From assembly GCA_022393335.1 (NCBI GenBank), contig JAJEKB010019969.1:119772-183771 (forward strand): a DNA stretch of 64,000 nucleotides, in the 5' to 3' direction. Numbering within the stretch: the stretch's first letter is position 1; every line of letters begins with the position of its first letter. Below, piece after piece: positions 56,150 to 64,000 of this stretch. The stretch is from Macrotrachela quadricornifera (Eukaryota > Rotifera > Eurotatoria > Philodinida > Philodinidae). The notes beneath the pieces were generated by a model. That model ran no database searches. It was not told where the DNA came from and worked only from the letters and a program-made list of their open reading frames with translations. The position numbers were made by a program, and so were the translations under genes.

Positions 56150-56935
56150 AGGTCTCAATTTGAAACTTATTCAAACTTTGCCAGAATGTTCTCCCATATG
56201 TCCACTGTGCGATAGTAACAAATACACAATTTTTTTTCATTTATCTAACAACAAGATCGAACTTCTTCCTGGTCCCTTACGTTTTGTACCAGACATGTCT
56301 ATGCTTCTTACTGATAATATCGTCTATGAACTTGGTCTTTCAAACGATACTCAAGGGATGTTTTGAGAGTTCGCATATGATGACCAGTAAGATTTGGGTA
56401 GTTTGAAAGTGAAAAGCGATATATTTCTCTCAAATACGATCTACACACATAAACTATTATACGCACTTGTGGAAATCAACACATCGCAAGCAGAAACAGA
56501 CCTCCATGATCTTCCTCTCAAGCTAATCTCTATTCCACTGATAAAAGAACAACTCATTGTTTCCATCAAGGAACTCTTCAGTCCACTACTTCAGCATGTT
56601 CAAGGTAGAAAAAAGTTCCCAGAAACGATTCAAATAACAAGAACGCAATTACCAATCGTACCTGCCTTCCAATAATTACTTACAAGGTACAAAGACTTCT
56701 GATGAATAAAATTCTGATCGATCTTCAAGTTTCAGTTGGAACAATGTAAGTGGCATCAATATATGTACCACTCAGTAGAGTAAAAAGAGCGGAATATGTT
56801 GCCATTCTTTGACTTTTCAACATGAAAGTTCTACAAATTCGACCTTCTCTTACTCAAGATGCAGTACTAAAGCGTCTAGATCAACCTAAAAGAAAGACAC
56901 AGCAGAAATGTACTTCTTTCTTTTTTGAAATTTGA
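56150..56935 (+). pseudogene. Helitron/PIF1-like helicase, C-terminal fragment
   Basis: Translation in two frames gives a contiguous C-terminus of a PIF1-type helicase of Helitrons: HLSNNKIELLPGPLRFVPD (56240-56296), VYELGLSNDTQG, then TIYTHKLLYALVEINTS, ISIPLIKEQLIVSIKELF and TRTQLPIVPAF (56638-56670). After a frameshift come ITYKVQRLLMNKILIDLQV (motif V, normally YKSQG), SIYVPLSRVKRAEYVAIL (motif VI) and a final LQIRPSLTQDAVLKRLD. Several stops and one frameshift. It lies between the two FG-GAP copies. The N-terminal Rep and Walker motifs are absent. Confidence 0.78.
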
Positions 56936-57009
56936 TAAACCAATAGTTCGTTGATAGTTCAGAAAGAGAATATCTACGAGAAAGAGCTGAGTAAGTCCTT
57001 GAATGAGCG

Positions 57010-59870
57010 TTACTTCTTTATCTTTCTAGTTTTCTACTGAAATAAATAGTCGAAAGTATCCATATGTCACTAAAAAAGAATAAAGTGTTAAACATTTTTC
57101 TCTGACTATCATAGTATAATAAAATCTTCCTCTTTAATCAGAGACGACGCTACCGCGGGGAAATAGAGAGACATCCTCTGCATTTGAGAAAAATATGACT
57201 CAAGTAATTTGATTTCGGATCTGCCATTCTTCTCATGTTTTTAGATGCAGAAACCGGTTTAGAAGTACGTTTTCGATATAAGAAGTTCTTCTGCAAACCA
57301 TCGTGATGACTTTTTCGGTTTTCAGTTTTGTTTTTTGAAGAAATCTCGGTAACATCGAAAGAAAATTTAAAAGTCGAGTCAACAACAAAAATTTTTTTAC
57401 TTTATTTCGGTTTCGCAAATGTCCGCTCCTCTCGCTCCGACCTTTTACCGTCGTCCCTGTCTTTTACTGAATAATCACACATGCCATACATCAATTTGAA
57501 ATAAAAGTGTATCTCTTTATGAACTTATCTATCTAAATTAGTGAAGCAAATATTAACTCTTTTCATATTAAATTTTTTCTATTAAACAACAGATGCTCTT
57601 AAAAAGAAACTACATGCAAAAATTGAAATAACAGATGGAAACTATTAGTAATTTTGCTTAATTAATATATTTTATATTATATAGTTTCAGTTCGCATTTT
57701 AAAAGAATAAAAACTGAAATACACATTTAGAAAGATGAAATTATTTGAAATATTTTTACAATAAAAAAAAATTGAATAAAAAACACAAAATGTTATTTTT
57801 TATTTTATAGATTTAATCAACAGTGATGGAAGCAAATCAAACAACTAATTTGTCATCACGAATAATGTATGTGTTTTATTAATTAACAAAATATTAAAGA
57901 AAAGGGAATTTTATTTAGAAGTTCAATTATTGGAAAAAAGAAAATACTTTGGATTATTTTTGCTATTATTATTTACATACTAATCGTTACAACTATTGTT
58001 ATTTTACCAACTGTTGTTTTTCGAAAAAAAATTGTTTTATCAACAACAACAATGGCAGTGAAAACATCGACAGAAGGTAGATCTTAGTCTACTTTAAAGA
58101 ACTCAATTCGTTCTTTTTTCTGAGGAAAATAGAATTAATAAAAGATTCTCGGTCTAAATGCTGTTTTTAACAATGTAAAAGTCTATTTTTCTAAAAGAAA
58201 TGTATTACTAGAGATAAGACAAACTTTTATCATTTTTTCTTCTCCATTTTCAGAAATTTCGGAAATAATGACAACATCAACAACAGTTTGTAAGTAGATT
58301 ATTATTTCTCTCTTTCATTGACTGTTTCGAAAAGGAATAAGATAACAGTTTTTATATTTATTATTAACAGTAAAAATGATTATCAATAAAATAGAACAGA
58401 CACTAAATGTATAGTACCGATCTTGTATTAACAGAAAACATTTTTCTTATTAGATCAATGTACTCGAATATATTCTGAATTAAAAAAATATTCAAATAAT
58501 TTTTGGTTACTTTTAATGATAACAGATGACATCAATTCTGATGGCAAAGTGGACATCATTATCATAAGTGGCAATCCTAAAAAAAATATAGAAATCTTCT
58601 ATAATAATGGCAATACAACATTTACTGTTCAAACGATATCTTCGTCTATGGTAAAACCGGTATGGATGACAACATCTGATATCAATAGTGATGGTAAAAT
58701 TGACTTTATTACCATAGATAATGAATTGTACACAGTCTTTATTCTACTAAATGATGGTAATGGTAGTTTTATTGAACAAATGACTTATAACATTAGTAAA
58801 TTAACGTATCGTGCTATAACTGCTGATGTCAACAATGATGATAAACCAGATATTATTGTCGGGACCTTTGAAGAACCAGCACATATGATTGTTTATCTCA
58901 ATGCTGGTAATGGCTTATTCGCTAATGAATCCTTCTATCGTATTGAAAAAGTCTCGACATTTCTAACAGTAGCTGATCTTAATAATGATGATTATCTTGA
59001 TGTAATTATTGCATATTCCTCGTCAAATAAAATTGGCATTTTTTACAATATTGGTAATGGAACTTTTACTGGTTACAAAAGCATTTCTGCTGAAAAAGGT
59101 ACAATCATGGTAGCAGCAGGAGATATTAATGGTGATGAAAGAATCGATCTTGTAGCTGCAAGTGGATTCCGAAATACTATTAGTATTCATTTTAACAATG
59201 CTAATGGCATGTTTAATACTACAACAATTCATGATGATGATGATACCCTTACATCAGTATCAGTTGGTGATGTTAATGATGATAATAAGCTTGATATTAT
59301 TGTTACAAACATTAAAATTGCAAATCGTGAAACAGTTGGTATTTTTCTTAATATTGGTAATGGTGATTTTACGAATAAAATGACATATGCAACTGATGTA
59401 ACCGCCCTTTCTACTATAATAGTTGACATTAATGACGACCATCAAGATGATATTATTATTCTACATGCACGAAGTCTTGGTATTTTATGCACTAACTGTT
59501 CATATAAACATTGACATTTTAACGAATTCTTATAAATTCTTCTATATATCATTTTTTTTTCTGTTATTTGCTTATTGTTTGCTTTATGTTATAGTATGTG
59601 AAAGAAGCTAAAATTTGTTTGACTATAGAAATAAAATATCATATACGAGAGAAACTGTTCTTAGTATTATCGAAGTACAACAGTAACTACGACCTAAAAA
59701 TTGGTAATTCACGAAATTTTAGCAAATCGAGAAATTTAAGAAACTGAAGGGAGTTCAACGCATCAATGAACCTACGAATGATATTCATTGAAGCTGCTAT
59801 TCTCTTTCTCATAGAGAAGAGTCTAGTAAACATAAATTGTCTGCATTTCACTTCTTTATTGTGTGTGGAG
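57010..59870 (+). repeat. Tandem duplication unit B (FG-GAP gene plus flanks)
   Basis: The counterpart of 52330-55260, in direct orientation. The two units are separated by the Helitron fragment and spacer. Confidence 0.85.
57826..59514 (+). CDS. Type II membrane FG-GAP/VCBS repeat protein, copy B
   Basis: Four exons: 57826-57866, 57919-58076, 58254-58289 and 58454-59514 (431 aa). Exons 1-3 are the same lengths as in copy A; exon 4 differs by 3 nt. TM anchor LWIIFAIIIYILIVTTIVIL, a Thr/Ser stalk, and about seven FG-GAP repeats with Ca-binding loops (DINSDGKVDII, DINSDGKIDFI, DVNNDDKPDII, DLNNDDYLDVI, DINGDERIDLV, DVNDDNKLDII, DINDDHQDDII). Intact despite visible divergence, so both copies seem to be under selection. 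The intron before exon 4 has an extra ~60 nt compared with copy A, including an internal repeat of TATTAACAGTAAAA / TATTAACAGAAAAC. Confidence 0.87.
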
Positions 59871-60638
59871 GAAATTAGCTAGAAAATAAAATGTATATAT
59901 AAAAAAATCTATGTGAATCTTACAGTAAGATCATGTATGATTGATCTTATTGTCGGATTGATTCCGCTGGAATATGTCTTGAAAGATTTATTTTAGAACA
60001 AAGAAACTCAAACACTAGACAAAATATGCATGAAGAACATTCTTAACTATAATAGGAGTTGATTTTGTTTATGTTTATGATTCAACAGTAATAGATATAA
60101 AAATCGGTTCTCCTTGTCTCAAACAGAATCGATCCCATCACTGGTATGTCATCGATCATTAGGATATATATTTGGATATTTTTGAGAATAAAAACATATA
60201 CTTCAAAAAACGAAATGGAAAGGAATGTTTTTTAACATCAACTTAAATATTTGAGTTTAATTCAAGAAGGAGTTTTATTGAACAAGAGTCGAAGTTGCAT
60301 ATAAAGTGAACTATATTGAAAAGATTTAACAAATTTTTCTTAGAATTTTTTATGCACGAACGTATAATATACTCTAAGTTTGATAAAAAGTGACATCTTT
60401 TCATCAAAAAAAAAAGCAATAACCATGGTAAAAAGTACAAAACCTTTGAATATAGCTTTTATTCACATATCAATTTTCAAAAATTAAATTGCAGGGCTTC
60501 AGTGAAACTGACACTACTAGGAATGACGCTATAAAGTAATAAAAAACAGCTGACGAGCTGTAATATATAACTGAAGGTAAAGTCAGTATCAATTTATTCA
60601 TAAAGACATCAGCACTAATTCGACTTTATTCAACCAAT
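59871..60638. other. Intergenic
   Basis: Unremarkable AT-rich sequence; a TAATATATAA run lies near 60560, about 75 nt before the candidate signal-peptide exon. Confidence 0.4.
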
Positions 60639-60706
60639 ATGACTTTTATCTCACTACTATTACTCACTGTGTTGAGCACATACACGTTTACTGGAAAGCG
60701 TAATAG
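60639..60706 (+). CDS. Candidate signal-peptide first exon
   Basis: ATG at 60639 opens a 22-residue hydrophobic peptide (MTFISLLLLTVLSTYTFTGK + RN) of signal-peptide type, ending at a donor AG|GTAAAC (60706|60707). The next coding sequence on the strand is the FG-GAP segment at 62.5 kb, which lacks its own start. If joined, the 1.8-kb intron would contain the TTAA element. Acceptor not resolved, so this is speculative. Confidence 0.35.
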
Positions 60707-61742
60707 GTAAACTGATGAGCATTTAACTGATTAACTTTAGTTCTAATACTTTTGTAAGCTCTGCATTTGACTATTCTCTCTGTATGTCAAATCAAAAGAT
60801 CAGAATAATGTCTTCGAAATATACATGTATCTAATACTTGAAATTTGAACTCAAATATTCAATTATGGAAGTATTCAATTTTGAGAGGGATGGAAAGGGT
60901 AAAGTACCATACGAATCAGGTGCGACTGAGGAGATAAAATTCCACAGAGACAGTGAATGTAAGAAGAAATGGTTGAGTTAAACTTTCCAATTTTACATGA
61001 ATGGTCGATTGTTACATCTGCCATACAAATTTAAATATATCACAACACTTCGCAGACTGACAAGAAACCTATGCTAGAACTACTATGTCGAGATTAGTAT
61101 AGAATCAATCATGATACTCATTTTTCAAAAGCTTCATTTTATCGATAGAAATTCGTCGCATAACTTTACGCTGAAACTCCTGAAGAAGTTTCTATATGTA
61201 CTTTTAAATAGAATTTATTCTTCAATATTATTATCACTAAGCGATATTTTCTAGCAAAATATACTACTATTTGCAACAATGAGGGTGAAAAAAAAAGTTA
61301 TTGAAAGTAGGATTATCCTTTTCTTGAAGAAAGTTATTAAGTATAGATGCTTATGAGATATTAATAGATTTGTGTAGATTTACATATGCATCAAACTTGA
61401 ATTGTGATTCAATTCAATCCTTTACTACAATGCAGAAAAAAGAGAAAACTAATTTTTCTAATCTGTCTATTTCATGGACAAGTGTTCAGAAATGAGACGA
61501 AATTCGATCTTAAAGAAAAGCTAAAGTTTTTCTCTCTGAATAAAATAGAATGCATTTAATGGAAGGGATGAAACACAAAAATATTTAAGTTAATGCCATA
61601 CTACTGATTTTCCTATTCTATTTGCAATTGTTCATAAAAATTTTATAAATAATCGAGTATTACAAGATTTGAACTTTTTCTTCTTAAAGCATAGAGAAAG
61701 TAAAAATGTTAGTGATAATTGAAAAATAGTATTCGTATACGT
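60707..61742. other. Intergenic or intronic
   Basis: No gene or repeat recognised. If the exon at 60639 is real, this is intron sequence. Confidence 0.35.
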
Positions 61743-61746
61743 TTAA

Positions 61747-62455
61747 GGTCCCCCCCCCGGGTCAAAAAAAATAATTTTCGTCAAAAATATCGATTTTGAG
61801 ATTTATACATAATTAGATAGCCCGTAGTCTGTACTTTCGAATGCACTATGATTTATTGGTTTTCTGATGGTTTTTGAGGGTTTTATAACGATTTTTCCGA
61901 AACGCCTAACACAGAAAAATGCTTAAAGTAAAAATTTGTTTTGCGTTTTTCTCGAAAGTGCTTTTTTATGTTTTATCTATCTGTACTTCCAAGATTTCTC
62001 CACCATTTCGAATGCTAGAAAGCTCGGGAAAGTTTTAAAATGAAGCTAAAGCTCAGCGTTAGAGTATATCAAAGCTAGAATTTTCGTTTTCAACTTAATT
62101 CCATATGAAAAAATCGAGTTTTCTAAAAAAGTTAACCTCGAATTTTTTCAAAAACCTTTTTCAAGAAATAAATTTTTTTTTCAAAAACCCGGCTTTGATA
62201 CGTTGTAGCGACAAGTGTTCTGTACATTCTGACGCTATGCCGAGGTCGATATCATTAAAACTGAGAAAAAAATCTTGGAATTACGAGCACCTACTTTTTG
62301 ACCCTTAATATTAGGATAACTCTGATAAAACTCAATATTATGAGCTCAATTTTTTACTGAAGACTATCCAAGGTCAGATACATATTCAGTAAAAATTTCA
62401 TTAAGATTGGATGCTCTGGAAAAAAAATAGATTTTTGACCCCGGGGGGGGGGCCC
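61747..62455. mobile_element. TTAA-flanked non-autonomous element, 709 bp
   Basis: TTAA occurs at both borders (61743-61746 and 62456-62459). The inverted ends are GGTCCCCCCCCCGGGTCAAAAA (left) and, inverted, GGGCCCCCCCCCCGGGGTCAAAAA-like (right). TTAA target duplication is typical of piggyBac and Kolobok elements; the C-run ends are unusual. No transposase inside. It lies directly against the start of the FG-GAP segment. Confidence 0.82.
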
Positions 62456-62469
62456 TTAAATCACTTGTT

Positions 62470-63205
62470 TATATTTGAAGAAGCTGTCTGTCAAACACCA
62501 TATGGTATACCCAACATATATATTACTGGAACCAATCCCTCCAATGTGCTAGCGGTTGAACTTAACAATGATAATGAACTGGATTTAGTAGTGACTAACT
62601 CCCACAATAACACAGTTGGTGTACTACTTGGAAATGGAAATGGAACATTTCAGAGACAAATGAAATTTGCAGTTGGTGCTGAACCATCTTTTCTGGCAGT
62701 AGCTGATTTCAACAATGACACTAAACTAGATGTGATAACAACCAACAGTGATGATGCAACTATTAGTATGTTGCTCGGTTATGGAAATGGAACGTTTCAC
62801 AGGCAAAGAAAGTATGTAGTTGATAAAAGGCCAACTTCTGTAACGGTAGGTGATTTCAATAAAGACTTTAAAATGGATCTGGCAGTTGTCAACTACTATG
62901 GAAATAGTATCAGTATATTACTAGGCAATGGAAATGGTACATTTCAAAAACAAATAATGTATTTAACTAGTCGTTATCCGTGTTGGATTTTATCAGGCGA
63001 TCTAAATAATGATACCAATCTAGATTTAGCATTAACTAATGACGGTGGTGATGGTGTCAGTTTATTGCTCGGCAACGGTGATGGAACATTCCAAAACCAA
63101 TTCATGCATTCAATTGGAGGCGGTCCTTCACCTGTGACAGTAGGTGATTTCAAACTGACGTCAGTTTATCTCATTGACTTAGTTTACCGTGAAGATGCCG
63201 GTTAG
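62470..63205 (+). CDS. FG-GAP/VCBS repeat protein segment, probably incomplete
   Basis: An open frame of about 245 codons after the TTAA element, with the FG-GAP signature in its canonical form: LLGNGNGTFQ.Q repeated, and loops ELNNDNELDLV, DFNNDTKLDVI, DFNKDFKMDLA, DLNNDTNLDLA. Starts CQTPYGIPNIYITG without its own convincing ATG; the first upstream ATG lies inside the transposon end. Recognisable repeats stop abruptly at VTVGDFK (about 63153), mid-repeat, and the frame runs on for 17 unrelated codons. It is either an exon of a larger gene (with the signal-peptide exon upstream) or a truncated gene. This subtype is closer to the minus-strand segment at the window end than to copies A and B. 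Confidence 0.7.
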
Positions 63206-63566
63206 ATTTTAGATACTGTCGAATTGTATGTTCAAACTCATTTTTGATCTTCTTTTTTTTTAGTCTTCTAACTAGTCTTGACAAGATCAACCGACAAAAC
63301 AAATTAGACACGACGGGATTCAAGAATATTCTAGACTAATGAAGACGCATCTGAAGATAATTTTTCCAAAAAGTGACTGATTATGACGATCGTCTTTCTT
63401 TGTTTTCTATTTGGAAAGATCGAACTTTTTACTGTTGTTCTTAAGGATTTTTTTATTTTATTTTTCAAGTAAAATTAAAGCAAGTAGAATAGAATAGTAA
63501 AATTGTTGCAGGAGATATAAAGAACAACTCAAAGAGTTTATTGGCACACCTAAATAAAGAAATTAA
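63206..63566. other. Spacer between convergent FG-GAP segments
   Basis: AT-rich, with no repeat motif on either strand. It would contain the 3' ends of both segments. Confidence 0.45.
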
Positions 63567-64000
63567 TTATGAACATAAGTTGAAAAGAATCGTGACACTG
63601 TTGTCATTAATATTGGTTACTGCTAAATCTAGTTTGTTTTTATCTTTGAATGCACCACCCACTAAAGATGAAGGGCCTAAACCGACTTTATATATTAATT
63701 GGTTCTGAAAGGTGCCATTTCCATTACCAATCAATACACCGACATTATTGTCATTGATGTTAGTCACTGCCAGATCTAATTTATTATCATTGTTTAGATC
63801 ATCTGAGAAGACTGATGTTGGCATCGAGTTAGTTTTATATATCATTTGCTGATGAAATGTTCCATCTCCATTACCAATCAATACACTGACACTGCTGCTA
63901 CCATTATTGGCTATTGCTAAATCCAGTTTGATATCATTGTTAAAATCTCCTATTGTTACAGAGGATGGACTATTGCCAACTTTATATTTTGTTTGATACT
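63567..64000 (-). CDS. FG-GAP/VCBS repeat protein, 5' part beyond window
   Basis: Open from the window edge to a stop at 63567-63569 (about 144 codons). It has three FG-GAP repeats: SVTIGDFNNDIKLDLAIANN then VLIGNGDGTFHQQ; DDLNNDNKLDLAVTN then VLIGNGNGTFQNQ; and a last AFKDKNKLDLAVTN then VTILFNLCS at the C-terminus. The final Cys suggests a disulfide closing the propeller. The frame is intact here. It lies convergent to the segment at 62.5-63.2 kb, with which it shares the LGNGNGTFQ.Q style, so the pair may be an inverted duplication of one gene. Confidence 0.82.
   Translation of the reverse strand, partial: YQTKYKVGNSPSSVTIGDFNNDIKLDLAIANNGSSSVSVLIGNGDGTFHQQMIYKTNSMPTSVFSDDLNNDNKLDLAVTNINDNNVGVLIGNGNGTFQNQLIYKVGLGPSSLVGGAFKDKNKLDLAVTNINDNSVTILFNLCS

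Noticed and set aside
1..64000. CRISPR arrays, bacterial operons, prophage or horizontally acquired bacterial gene clusters
   Set aside because: Introns, spacing and codon style are eukaryotic throughout; the regular 71-bp array has no spacer-repeat structure of CRISPR.

Overview
The window looks like AT-rich animal nuclear DNA, most likely from a bdelloid rotifer (Adineta/Rotaria type). That is an inference from content, not a database match. The supporting points are short GT-AG introns (about 60-400 nt), a tandem family of intronless rhodopsin-like receptors, membrane-anchored FG-GAP repeat proteins, an ADP-ribosyltransferase next to a MORN-repeat protein, and a high density of varied, decayed DNA transposons. 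No rRNA, tRNA, CRISPR or bacterial operon signal was recognised by eye.

Layout. 0.7-2.8 kb: a five-exon AAA ATPase (BCS1-like). 3.1-3.7 kb: a dead mariner transposase. 3.8-4.8 kb (-): an orphan GPCR. 5.8-6.8 kb (-): an endonuclease/exonuclease/phosphatase (CCR4/nocturnin-type) enzyme. 10.1-19.1 kb: an array of four paralogous GPCR genes whose copies carry their own upstream promoter-like block. 16.2-17.2 kb: a TIR element inside that array. 19.4-23.5 kb: a decayed CACTA/EnSpm-like transposon with GC-rich subterminal patches. 23.65-25.18 kb: a TIR element with a perfect 8-bp target-site duplication. 25.3-26.2 kb (-): an SDR-like oxidoreductase lacking the usual catalytic lysine. 27-28.5 kb: a dispersed repeat with a second copy at 42.6-43.9 kb. 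29.0-32.3 kb (-): a Tigger/pogo-type transposase pseudogene split by a 1.77-kb element built around a 71-bp tandem repeat.

33.3-34.2 kb (-): a secreted-then-anchored cysteine-rich protein. 37.3-38.5 kb: another element with inverted GC-rich word arrays. 39.9-40.9 kb: a GPCR pseudogene interrupted by a textbook hAT-type non-autonomous element. 41.75-42.4 and 49.0-49.8 kb: two related foldback elements. 46.1-47.6 kb (-): MORN protein and ADP-ribosyltransferase, overlapping by 28 bp. 51.1-51.4 kb (-): hAT transposase remnant. 52.3-59.9 kb: a tandem duplication of a type II membrane FG-GAP gene with a Helitron helicase fragment between the copies. 61.7-62.5 kb: a TTAA-flanked element. 62.5-64.0 kb: two more FG-GAP coding segments in convergent orientation, both incomplete.

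The genes do not form a pathway. The region reads as a lineage-specific (accessory) segment: surface receptors and extracellular repeat proteins multiply by tandem duplication and apparent gene conversion, while at least ten kinds of transposon land among and inside them. The most unusual features are the transposons with GC-rich, CpG-dense subterminal word patches (a different word in each element) and the tandem repeat in which nearly every unit carries a splice donor and acceptor.
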